Origin: Conoideocrella luteorostrata
Lineage: Eukaryota; Ascomycota; Sordariomycetes; Hypocreales; Clavicipitaceae
Direction: 5' to 3'
DNA: 54,263 bases
Assembly: GCA_032433595.1 (NCBI GenBank)
Contig: JASWJB010000304.1
Location: forward strand, 1 to 54,263
Part shown: piece by piece, positions 23,901-35,155 of the stretch
Layout of the letters: every line of letters begins with the position of its first letter
How positions within the stretch are numbered: position 1 is the stretch's first letter
Translations under genes and position numbers: made by a program
Notes under the pieces: model-generated
The model's database searches: none
The model's input: only the letters and a program-made list of their open reading frames with translations
Told to the model about the DNA's origin: nothing

Positions 23901-24418
23901 AGCGCCTTCAACCATTTCCCATGCCACTCCTGGGCAAAATGTAGGAGGTTTCCCTTCTTTCTCAAGTTGTCTGCGGAGGTATCGTCTGGACCAGTGGATG
24001 AATAAGAAGAAGTTCCATTCATAGCTGTCGCAGGCAGTGGCATCTTGGCCAATTCTGCGACTTTGTCGTGGAGAGCATTGTGCGTTACTTGAGCCATTCG
24101 CGTGAACAGAAGCGATAAGTCAACGAAACCTTGGGTAACATGTTCGATACTGTCAGGGAGATCATTCATTCGGTTTCGATTCTGTTCCGGCGCTTCGTCG
24201 TTACCAGCTTCGTGCCGTCGTGACTCGTCTTTACCAGTGAGAGCATTCGGTTCGTTGTCCGCAGGCGTTACAGCGGCAGTAGCCTTCTCCTTTGCGAGCC
24301 CTGCATGCCGTGGGTCTGTGACAATCGCACCATTGACATCGCTCCTACCAAAATCCCTATCATGGTCGGTGCGCGTGCCATTTTGGCCGCTTGGCTCCAT
24401 TGTGATCACCCCGGGCAT
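20977..24418 (-). CDS. MED14: Mediator complex subunit 14 (Rgr1)
   Basis: Architectural backbone of Mediator, joining the head, middle and tail modules at RNA polymerase II promoters. Exons on the minus strand are 24418-23690, 23622-22433 and 22375-20977, giving 1105 aa. Introns 23623-23689 and 22376-22432 have donors GTAGGT and GTAAGT, CAG acceptors and ACTAAC/CTAAC branch sites. The conserved MED14 block starts near residue 85 (LPDSIEHVTQGFVDLSLL) and includes EWSRQSQDVSKLIDLKFHID, FARMPSPDLKTALQVLSTG and, across the first junction, PPALTAEEQLTWMNTLDTLL. The first 80 residues are polar and probably disordered. The start is the first ATG in frame (MPGVITME). It is downstream of G6PDH on the same strand, with 1.2 kb between them. 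Confidence 0.95.
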
Positions 24419-25590
24419 TTAGCCACCACCAGCGGCCCGCCTCCAGAGAATTTTCCACTGCAATCACCTTGAAAACCCTTGATAAACAGAATCGACGTGA
24501 CTCAGTGCTATTTTCAAATGGTCCTGTCAACCATAGGAGCTCCAAGTCAGGTTTTCCACTGTTCAGCGCAGGAGGCGCATGATCTCTGAACTCTGAAGGA
24601 TGGATCCAGCAAAGTTTAACAATGTGCTGCAGCGCGTCATAAAACTTGACGAAAACCTTCTCTTAATATAATGATGTACGCGTAGACTTGCAATCCGATG
24701 AGCGTTCCCAAAGGCGGCAATAATCGTGATCCCGTGCCAAGGTCCTGGATATAAGAATCAAGCAGTTGTCTCGAGTGTTGGAGCGTGACGGAGGGAGGAT
24801 CAACGTGACGTGAGCACACAAGTCGACTAGGGCTGAGAAAACGTACGTGAGGAAAGAAATGATTCTGTAAACTGTAACTTTGCGTCGTTTTTACAGGGAT
24901 GCGACACCGTGATATGATGATGTACGCCGAAATTTGAGGGTATCTTACGGATTTGATTCCGTTGCGATGCGGCTGCCCATCATCGTTCAATGCCGCCTTT
25001 GCTAGGCTCGGTCATGTGAGGGCTGGAAGCACGGACCAACAATGAGCCGCTTACAGCAATGGCGTAGTATTACATAATCAAGATCTGACCAAGCAAGCCT
25101 AACCGTCAGTCTAGCTACGTCTCGACATAGTCAATGATATTCATACTTGATCGAAACTTATGGCAGATAGTTCCGAAATTATGTCGAGCATGATGAGGGC
25201 GTCCATAATTGGACGTGTTGTGTTGCCTTCGTGGCAATTATGTCATGCCAAGTTTATCAGCGATTGAAATTGAACAGTTTTTGCTCTATGAATCTGTCCA
25301 AGTAACCTGCGTATAAGACGCACTTCACGCAATCCGGACTTTCGTCTACAGTATGGACATCTGGCTAGGCACAGTAACATATAAATGTCCTTCTTTGTTT
25401 TTGTTTTTTGTATTTATTCAATTTCCATCAAGAAATGGGCGACCGCAGCGTGCAATTGTCTGTATACCCCACGAGAGCCGGTCCGTAGGTCCTAACGGTG
25501 ACTTCAAATTTAACTAGCGTAGCGTTAATTATTGTCCATTCAACAGACTTTCGCAAAATATTACAGACATGTAGTGCTAGCAGCGACAAC
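24419..25590. other. Intergenic region, MED14 promoter / G6PDH 3' flank
   Basis: Lies between two minus-strand genes, so it holds the MED14 promoter and the G6PDH 3' UTR. A small hairpin (CGTCCA-TAAT-TGGACG) lies near 25200. No gene or TACGGAGTA motif was seen. Confidence 0.65.
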
Positions 25591-27541
25591 TTACAACTTG
25601 TTGGGAGAAGCCGCCGTTGTGGGCCATTGATAACCAGCAGCATCACTGAACTTGTAACCGTACGAAGCAGTAAAATCATCGAGAACCGCGGGGCCACGAG
25701 AACCTGATGGATTAAAGTTAGCATTTTGTTGTACTTCTTGTGGGCTTGATTGAACTTCAACTCACCGTATGGATATTCCATGGGAATAATCTCCTTATTG
25801 TCGTCAAGGTAGTGGAGGAGAGGAGTGAAGATGCGCCAACTGGCATCAAGCTCATCGTCACGGACGAAATTGGAGTGGTCGCCCTTGAGGCAATCAAGGA
25901 CCAAAGACTCGTAAGCCTCAGGAATCTTTAAATCGGAAAATCGTCGTCGGTAGGTAAGGTCCAGTTCAGTAACCACAGTCTGCATGCTGAGACCGGGAAG
26001 CTTGGAGTTCATCTTAATGTATACGCTCTCGTTGGGTTGAATGCGCATGACGAGTTCATTTCGGGGAATGTCCTTGAAAATACCGGAAGTGACATCCTTG
26101 AATTGGATTCGAATCTCGGTCTTCTGTTCGTTGAGGGCCTTGCCCGCCTTCATGATGAAGGGAACTCCATCCCATCGCTCATTCTTGATGTATGCAACCA
26201 TGGCACAGAATGTGGGACATCTCGAGTCTTTGGGGACGGTGTCGTCCTCCTTGTATGACGGTTTGCTGCCATCCAGTGATTTTCCGTACTGCCCAATAAT
26301 GACATTCTTTGGTTCGATGGCGGGGATTGCTCGCAGAACGCGCACTTTTTCATCACGGATGTCCTCCGAGTCAAATGAGATGGGTCGCTCCATGGCCAGC
26401 AGGGTCAACACCTGCAACAAGTGGTTCTGCATAACGTCTCGTATGATGCCAAATTCATCAAAGTATCCACCGCGGCCTTCCGTACCGAATGGCTCCTTGA
26501 AAGTAATTTGAACATTGTCGATGTGGTGGCGGTTCCAAGTCGCGCCAAGGAAGGAGTTACCGAATCTGAGGATTAGAATGTTTTTGACCATTTCTTTGCC
26601 GAGATAGTGATCAATGCGGAACAGCTCCGCCTCGTTCCAGTCGGGCTCGAGAGATTTTTGCAGCTCACGCGAGCTTGCAAGATCTTTGCCAAAAGGTTTT
26701 TCGACCTAGACGTGTTAGGTCAAAATCAGTCTGGTAGGGTAGGAACCGTTGAGAAAAAGATAAGCGTACAATGACTCTGGCAATACCCTTTTCGGGGTAG
26801 CAGCACTTTTTCAGGTGTTGTGAGACTATCGTGAAGACACTTGGAGGCAGAGCCATGTAAAACAATCGGTGAGTCTCAGGCCGACCTTCCTCCAGCTCGC
26901 GCAAATGCTTGTTCAGGTTCTCAAACGACTCGTCCTTGTCGTACTGGCCGGAGATGTATGAGCAAAGACCCAAAAAATTCTCGAGTTGCTGCTCGATCTC
27001 CTTGGTGGGCGTCTTGATGTAGGACTTGATGCGCTTGAGGTACTCCTCATGGTCCATCTTAGTACGGGCATATCCGACGATTCTCACATCCTTAGGTAGG
27101 AATTGATTTCGGAACTACCCAGCAATTAGCATGTTGACAAATGCCGCTAGTTGATCTCATATATCAAAGCTGTCTGAAGGGCAATTGCTCACCAATCCGA
27201 AGAGGGCGGGGTACTGTGGTAAATAGAGAAGCTTGTTAGCGCAGATCCCGGCATAGAAAAAAGTGCGAGGTGTGTCGTTGGGCTCCTACCGTCTTTTTTT
27301 TGGCCAGGTCGCCGGACGCACCGAGCACGACGATGGAGGTGTTCTCCTTCAGCTCCATGGTTTTCCTGTATGTCGAACGGCTCCGTCAACATAATGCGCG
27401 TAGAATGGGCGCGGCAACCAAGGGTTGAGCAGCTCGCGGGATAATCAGAGACTCCCCCCACCCAAGAACCCAAGCTTCCTGAAATCCATGGTGGGGTAGT
27501 AGGTGTAGATTCTGTGCTTACGCTGGCTGGCTATGATCCAT
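25591..27541 (-). CDS. ZWF1: Glucose-6-phosphate 1-dehydrogenase
   Basis: First enzyme of the oxidative pentose phosphate pathway: glucose 6-phosphate plus NADP+ gives 6-phosphogluconolactone and NADPH in the cytosol. Exons on the minus strand are 27541-27522 (20 bp), 27365-27290, 27213-27193 (21 bp), 27114-26770, 26705-25766 and 25703-25591, giving 504 aa. Donors are GTAAGC, GTAGGA, GTGAGC, GTACGC and GTGAGT. The NADP motif GASGDLA lies near residues 22-28 and the active-site block RIDHYLGKE is present. The 21-bp exon encodes YPALFGL. The last exon encodes the conserved C-terminus from SRGPAVLDDF. The first exon reads MDHSQPA in frame into KTMELKENT and has a strong ACCATGG context. If that exon is noncoding, translation could start at the ATG at 27358 (495 aa). 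Filamentous fungi often call this gene gsdA. Confidence 0.95.
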
Positions 27542-29786
27542 GGTGAGCTTTACCGAGTCGCACCAGGCGATATAAGTGGAAGACTGGTGGCTGGGTTCGA
27601 AGAAGGAGAAGAAGAAGAAGAAGAAGAAGAGAAGAGCTCGCGGGCGGTCTTGATATCACCCGGATTTCAGCAGGAGGAGTGCAAGTGGGAGTAAAGAAGA
27701 GATGAAAGCGTGTCGAGGGATGATGAGATGTTGGGCAGTGAACACTGGTCGACTGGCTCCAGGTCCGGATAAGCTGGGACGGAGTTACTAATGACCTCAG
27801 AACGGAGGTGACTCGGTGGGCTGCTCCAACAGCAGCACCACAACGTCACTGGAGGGGCGGCCAGTGGCAGCCTGTCAGTCTACTCCGTAGTTGCTCAGCA
27901 GCCTACTCCGTATGCTCCGATACCTCCTCTGGGGCGTGGAATTGCAAATTGGGAATGGTGTTGGGAGAGGGTCCTAGCTGTTAGTTAGCATTACACCGGC
28001 GGACAGCTGCCCGGACTGAATGAGCGATTGTACCACCCTACGGAGCACATTTTTCTCTCAAACCCCAGTGAATCCTGTCCAGTTTGCGGCTCGTCAAGGA
28101 GCTGCGGCAAATGGCCAGCCAAGAGATCCACCCCCTGGCCGCTCGCCGGCGCAATGCTTGCAGCAACCTAGGTACCCAAGCTGTTTTATAGGTGGGGGCT
28201 GTTTTTGGGTCTCGTTTTTTTGGCATTTACAGCGGCGGGGACAGGCGCACCGTCGGCCGGAGCTGCCTGGTAAAGCCAGGTGTTATACGAGCGGTCCAAG
28301 AGACGTCTCAGAATGTAGCCAACGCCTCACCTCCTGCCAAGCCATCTTGCTTTGGACGTCATTGGAGTGTTGTTTTTAAACTGGCTCTGACTGCCATCTT
28401 TGTAAATGCATGATTTATCATGGCGAATCCTTTGCACAACGGCCCCCAACGTCCATACGCAAAGAAGGCACGGGTGAACCTGGCCGCTTCGGACGCCAGC
28501 AAACCCAGCAACTCAATGGATGGTGTGAACAATGAACACCGTGATATCTACTCCGTACATGCACGTAATCATGTCTGTCGTACACCAGTCCGGAGCTTCC
28601 GTCTCCGCCTTGCTGGACAGTGACGACCCACCGAGCGTATCATGCCAGTCTTTAGATGCATCTGTCGAGTCTTACTTCGGTGATGGATCAAGCGCTATTT
28701 TCTCGCAAACCCTAGGCAGCCATGGCCATGGTGCTTGCATTGCCATAAGCCTTTCGTTAAACTATTGACGATACTACATGGTGTTGAACGGCTTGCGTTC
28801 TTATATTTCATGCTTCGTTCCTGCATGATACTTCGCTTGTGGAGCTAAAGCTCGTCCATCGTCACTGCTCTGTATCGTTATATTATGCCACCGCTAAATC
28901 CTTCGATGATAGTCTAGCCGGTCTGGTGTGGTCAAATTCGCCCATTGTATTGTAGAATGCATCAAGACTCGGGGCCCTCGGAGAATAGCCCGCCCGGTTG
29001 CGCAGTCTAATCTTCTCCCCCAATTATTATATATCTCTAAGTTGCGTAATGGAAGTTCATAGATTGCGGCAATTTCGATGAGGTGCTATTGCCTGCACAC
29101 CATTGTGGACACACTCTGCACGGATGCTGATAACGAAAGGGTGGAGATCTTGAAAATACAAATAGCGCTGAAATTATCAATGATTTAAAACGAAAGATTG
29201 AACCGTTGTTGGCGCGGCTAGAATCTCGGCCACCGAGCTATGATCCGACATGCCATTCTTCATTTTCTTTCTAAAGAGTTGTATAGAGGATAATTGAACA
29301 CGAGTATTTCCAATGGCGATTTCAAGAATGCCTGTGGTTGTGATATCTCTGCGTGCCCTTACGATTTTGCCCGTTTCCATCATGAGCCGGTTTACAGAGA
29401 TACACCATTCGCATGTCTAGTTCCTGCCGGCGGCTCCTTCCAATTGCAAACATAGCACCGTAAACGGGTCTGTAAAATGTCACCCTCCACCAGCCACATG
29501 TGGCGGTGTAGCGATGCCCATGAGCCACATCTTATTAGCTGCCGCTCTCGATGGCACACAAACGAAAAAAAGTGCCCTAAAGCCACACGTGATTCCGAGG
29601 GCACAATTTTCTTTGCTAGTGACACCACACACCATTATCGCATCCACTCATACTCAGCCGACATCACGACACAACGACGTGCACCAGCAACCAGGGAAAG
29701 GTCTTTTAGATAAGACAGTTTCCTTCTACTATTCCTTTGTCTTATTCGGTTGTTTGTGAAGGCGGTTAAAAAACAAACCAGTCAAG
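27542..29786. promoter_or_regulatory. Divergent intergenic region, G6PDH / eL33
   Basis: 2.2 kb between divergent starts. Next to G6PDH is a GAA-rich tract, read as a CT-rich leader on its own strand, which is common in strongly expressed fungal genes. TACTCCGTA occurs at 27881, 27904 and 28549. Short ORFs at 28020-28768 and 29177-29760 show no recognisable protein. Confidence 0.6.
27601..27635. repeat. GAA-rich tract upstream of G6PDH
   Basis: Nearly pure (GAA)n on the plus strand, equal to a TTC/CT tract just upstream of the G6PDH start on its own strand. Confidence 0.9.
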
Positions 29787-30590
29787 ATGCCTTCCGAGAG
29801 CGGTCACAGACGTAAGTTCTATCCTCAAATATTCCCATCGCCGGGCATCAGCATATATTCGCCACACTCAGTTTACCACGTGGAGATTTTAACTAATTGG
29901 CCTGTACATAGTATACGTCAAGTGAGTACAACCTGAAATGACATGCGGATGCGAAAATCGATTTTTTTTTAAGTCTTTACCCCCGGCTGGAAATGGGAAT
30001 TGCACGACGATGCCGAACGAAAATGCTCTTTTGCGCGCGCTCGTCATGTGGCCTCGTCGAAACCGAACGACTCCCTGTTTCGAGGCGGAAAATCCTAATG
30101 GAGGATGCAATGTCGCTGACGGAATTGAAATTAGGGGACGTCACTTGAGCTACCAGCGCTCTCGTCACGTCACTAACCCCGGCACCAGCCTGATCAAGAT
30201 CGAGGGTGTTGATGACACCAACGCCGCCAAGTACGTTATACCCACGTGGTAGATCTGGATTTTATATGGAGGTTGCATACTAATTATTATTTTAAATAGC
30301 TTCTACTTGGGCAAGAAGGTCGCCTATGTCTACCGGGGTCAGAAGGAGATCCGTGGATCCAAGATTCGCGTCATCTGGGGCAAGGTCACCCGGCCACACG
30401 GTAAATTCATCTCCTCCAAGCTCCTTGCGCCTCGTGAATGAGCTTATAATTCGATTCCCGAACTTATTTGACTAATGTCACGTCCTCAACAGGCAACTCT
30501 GGCGTCGTCCGCGCCAGATTCACTTCTCCTCTCCCCACTAAATCTTTCGGTGCTTCGGTTCGTGTCATGCTGTACCCCTCCTCGATATAA
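29787..30590 (+). CDS. RPL33: 60S ribosomal protein eL33 (L35a family)
   Basis: Structural protein of the large ribosomal subunit. Exons are 29787-29811 (25 bp), 29912-29921 (10 bp), 30135-30230, 30300-30400 and 30493-30590, giving 109 aa, the normal length. Donors are GTAAGT, GTGAGT, GTACGT and GTAAAT; acceptors are TAG, TAG, TAG and CAG. The product starts [20 protein letters not shown]. The 10-bp exon supplies parts of the codons for L, Y, V and K, so it is required to join the frame. Conserved blocks include [40 protein letters not shown] and the C-terminal [11 protein letters not shown]. The two micro-exons mean automatic predictions may mis-call the N-terminus. The 213-bp second intron has no snoRNA boxes that I could recognise. 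Confidence 0.95.
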
Positions 30591-33500
30591 GTGCGAGGTT
30601 TCGGGATGGAGTTGGTAGTGAGGACGGTTCATATTTGGCTGCATTGGTCGAGGCAAGGATAAAGAGCATATTTGCCTTGGTTTGAGGCAATCAATTTAAA
30701 AGACGTCAAACCCTCAAAAATACCCGGATGAATTCCACCGCTCAGTTTTGGGAATTGATGTTTTGTGTGCATGATGTGAACACGCGCCTGCCGGATCCGA
30801 CTTTATACATACCCGACGCTGCCAGCATTGGACGAAATACCTTGCGAAATGCTTCATGGCTTGGAAAAAGGGCTTATTCTCGCCACTGGAATGTCTCACG
30901 TCAAAGTATGTGCAATATGTTGTGGATTATGCAAACACGACTGAACGACTAAGGAGACTCGGGGGATGTAATAATACTGAGCTTGGCATTGGAATGGGTG
31001 TACAGTGTCTACAAAGCTGACTATCCACTCATTCGGTTGAATGCTCGTACCGAAGAAGATAATTTTGAATATTTGATATCGAAGGATTTCATATGTTTTC
31101 AGACATGTCTATCAGTAGGACATGGGGCATCATTATTACATTGATAGCTTCATCCTAAACGGTCATGTCTCGTCCCTCATCTATTTGATTAGAGTGAATT
31201 CGAGCAAAGCCGTATAACACGGGATTGTCTAAGGATCGCGCCATGTTGACGCCTTACCCGCCATTATTCTGTAAAGCCGTACCTATTGCATCCCGAGTCA
31301 TACCCCATTCGTAATTCAATCTATCACTTTACGCTGTTGTAATTACATGGATGTCGGAGGAGCACTCAACACTGTCACCGTTACTATTCCTTCCCACTAC
31401 AACGACCACTGCCTTTGTCTTCGAGGTATTGTCTGAGTTATCAGCACTGGGAGAAACCTTGTCTACTCTCAGAAATATCCTAAAATCGAATCTCACAACC
31501 GAACTGGACTTCTATTTACTCTCATTCAAAACTATGATAGATGACGCTCTCGTGTTGTACAAAAGACACTCTTGTTTATGGCAATTCGTGCTAATCCGAA
31601 ATAGAATACCTATAACTATAGGTCGTTGTCATAATCAATTTCGCCCCCAAATCTCAGGGGTTCGGTGTTTCGCCGAAACATTTATAGCCTACGTCAGTTC
31701 AAGACCCCCCTCGTTCACCAAACCGTCCTGGATCAATCAAACGCCATCTTCGCCTTATTTCAGAAAGACCAAGTTGCGAAAACAAGGAATGCTTGGAGTG
31801 ACTGGCTTCCATTGATGTTGAAAATGCCTATTTATCAATGAATTGGGCATTGTCTGTATTACTTGTACTCCTACTGAGCCGTAGCAATATGGCATGTCCG
31901 GCTACCATGGTCTCGAGTATTTCGTTCCGGCGTTTGCAACGGGAATGGTTAGGCTGCGAGGTGGTGGCATATGCATGTACGATACCGTCTGGAGTTTGGA
32001 CGTCACGACACCCCTTCTTGTCATTGTTATTTTTCGACCCGTCTCCTACCCCTGGCGCCAACGCATAACTGCGTGTTTAAATAATTGGGTAGCGCGGCAT
32101 ACTTCTCCAGCAACTGGTGATCATCCGGCTTGCAAGCTCCAAAGCTACATTCTTGCTGACCTTTCTGAGCGCGGACATGGAGGGGAAACACATAAAAATT
32201 TCTACGACAAGGACGTATTGGCGTGAGATTTGTCAAGGGTCTGTCTCGGAACGAGCAGTTCTGCCATGTAAATGGAATTTAGTGCTGCACTGGCACTGCC
32301 TGTACATCGTGAGCGGTATATGGAGAAATCTACCCAGCACGCACGAATACATAGGTAGAAACACGCAGCGCCAGCGAATGTAGAGTTGGCCTAAGCAATC
32401 CAATAATGAATGACGCAAGACTGTCAAGACACATCATGTTACATGTTGGAAGCCTCGCAGCCTCTACGCCGTGAGTAAGAAACTCAAAGCATGGTTCAGC
32501 ATCATCAAGAGGAGGAGAAGCAGGCGGTATTCCATTTTCTTGGCCAGGTTCTTTGTTACTACTGAAATGAAAATGATGATGGGAAACGGGGCTGGTCCTC
32601 TGGTCCCCATTGGCGGCAGATCGGGGTTGGACGGACTGGAGCCGATCTACTGCATCGCCGGACCATGCAGTGGCGGTCAGTTGAACCCTGTCCGTGCTGG
32701 CCGACGGATAGTACAAAAGGCTTTGATTCCAATAGTCTGAACCCAGTTGACCCCGGGTTGTCCGACGTCAGCAGCTGTCGTGTGCCGTATGAAGTCAAGC
32801 TGCTAGTTTGTCGTACCATCCTGCTATCTATGTCTAGCAAGGTTGGCTAGTTAGGTGCTCCCAAAGTAGGTTTCCACCTTCAGGTAGCGATGAGCTATGA
32901 ATCCGGAGTGTTTGGCCGTTTGTGCCAATAAAGCACAGCACTTTCCTATCAAAGCGCAGCGGCACAAGTCTGTAGAGAACTTGGTCTGCTGCAGCCTCGA
33001 TGCAACATACTCCGTGCATGCAGTAGAATGCTTCTACGGGGCAGAAACATGCCGTCACGTTACGACGGCACGGTGCGATAAGATGATAGACTCAGACGTT
33101 GGTGGTTACGGGAATGTCAGCCCGTTGGTGCTCTGTACTGACACGACAAACTAAATGTTTATGAAAGCGGTATGTCGTAGGGTCTGATCGCTCCCTTTGA
33201 GCTCTGCTGTGAGGAACGGGCTGTGTGCATGCATTTTCGAAAGGGTGCAAATCTTGGCGGGTGGTAGTGAGTTGGCCGCTCGCCGCCCAAGGCCTGGAAT
33301 TGTTGGGGCTGGCAAGTTACCATTGCATACGACTTGCGTCACGATCAACAGTATAGAATGGGAATGGCCGGCGAAGAACCTGGAATTTCCAAGCTACACG
33401 AGCCACCCCATACCATCTCCATTCCAACCCATGTACTCCGTACCAATGGCACATTTCAGACGAGAAGACAGAAAGATACATACATCCGCACTACTCCGCA

Positions 33501-34228
33501 CTCCGTACATCGATGCCTATTGTGTGCCTCCGTCGGTGGCTCAGCCGCCTAAAAAGCCCAAGGTGGTGTGATGGAACCACATCTTTGAAGACGAACACGA
33601 AGCTGTTGGTTTCCGACAGGAGGGAGGGAGGTAGGTACAATGATATATTTGGAGCTGCAACTACTAAGGCTAGAGCATGCCCGTGTCCTGGAGCAGTGGC
33701 AAACTTTCGCAAGTTGCCCAAGCTATATTTCCGATGTCTGTGGATGCGAAAAGGGCAAGCTACGCTCAACACGCAGATTGGCAGAGTGGCAGAGTGCATC
33801 GATAAGGACCGCCCATCAACTTTGGATGCTTATCGTATCGCGTTGTACTTCCGGTGCTTGAGGCGGGGGACGGAAGACCATTACATGTCAAGGAAAGCTC
33901 GTTGCCCAGTCAAGCGGTTGATAAGTTATGTCCAACTTCTCGCCACATCTCTTCTGAACTCGGGATTCTTAAAATCGGGTTTGGGAATACTCCCGCCTAG
34001 TTCTCTGGTCCATTTGCCAAGGCGGGGTCGGATTGACGCGTCATGATGGGATCCATTCGAAGCCTAATGATTATACTAGTAATGGCCGTGAGGAAAGCCC
34101 GTAAGTAGTCATAGAAGTGCTCATAACAAGCCAATTATCATTCTCCAGTCACTTAAGTAATAAGGCACAAGTTTGGCGTCTTTATTGATCGTTACGGCAA
34201 TGTCACCGAGCGACAGAAAACTACCGCG

Positions 34229-34335
34229 GAAAATATAAAATATCGTATAAATATTTTATCTCTTATAAAAATAATATTAAATATATTTTTTCGTTTTCGG
34301 GTTATTTTTCGATGTTATTTTTATTTTATTTTTGC
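34229..34335. other. AT-rich island
   Basis: About 105 bp made almost only of A and T (ATAAATATTTTAT, AATAATATTAAATAT, TTATTTTTATTTTATTTTT), flanked by sequence of ordinary composition. It could be a relic of repeat-induced mutation, a replication-associated element or chance. Confidence 0.6.
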
Positions 34336-34481
34336 CCAGGTGGCAAGTGTGGTGATGTGGCACGAGTACTCCGTAAGAGGTGGGCCAGCGACGCAACACG
34401 GCACCCGCAAAATTCCCAATTTGACAATCAACCAGTATTGGTCCAACCCCCTTGCTCCGCACTAGCTATCTCCCAACACGA

Positions 34482-34520
34482 TACGGAGTACTCCGTAACT
34501 TCTGAATAACTAACTAGTTA
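34482..34520. repeat. TACGGAGTACTCCGTA palindrome followed by TAACTAGTTA
   Basis: A perfect 16-bp palindrome at 34482-34497 and a 10-bp palindrome TAACTAGTTA at 34511-34520, 13 bp apart. Same pair as at 44745-44784. Confidence 0.85.
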
Positions 34521-35128
34521 GATGGGAGGCAAGCAAGGCAACATGGCAAGATGCAAAGAAAGACGGAGCCTGGGCGATGTGCTAGCTAACTATTACGGTG
34601 ATTAGTGACAATGGACAGAGTGTACGGAGGAGTACTGAGCACTGGCTAGAGCTGTCGCAGCCAATGCAGTGCACGCAGGATGGACTGAGAGGCCTTGAAC
34701 CGCTGTACTCCGTCTTGTGCTTGTTGTTCAAGAGTTCAAGCGAGGCAGATAGGCAGTGACCAAGAGCATGTTCCCGATCGTTCCTGCTGCTTCCCTTTTA
34801 ATCGAGCCGAGCTCAGGACATTCCGACACTGGCAACTTCCTCAAAGCCTTTGCTTCTGATAAGCAGTCTGGTCATTGGGCCAACGAGAACCCATTCTTAT
34901 CGCCTCCCACCTCGTATTCTCTGACCGACCTGCATTGTCCACTCTGCACCGAACACTTTTCATCAATCAATCCGACAAGCTGCAGTTTATCTGCAGTCCA
35001 GACAAACCGCCAAGCCCTGCACATATCCTAACGGCCGTCAACCTATTCTGTCTTTCAGAGCGTTGTTAAAACTCTACTGTACCCGCGGTTGCAAATATTG
35101 CGGCAAAAGCGTTGTCACCAAAGCACAA

Positions 35129-35155
35129 GAGGCAAGGCAAGGCAAGGAAGGCAAG
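35129..35155. repeat. Short GGCAA tandem repeat
   Basis: About five GGCAA-type pentamers in the interval upstream of the DUF2406 gene. Confidence 0.8.

Noticed and set aside
31351..31815. 154-codon open frame in the 6.1-kb gap
   Set aside because: Composition looks random, with no recognised motif and no neighbouring exon that joins well.
33513..34046. 177-codon open frame in the 6.1-kb gap
   Set aside because: Cys/Arg-rich without a repeating pattern or known domain, and overlapped by open frames on both strands.
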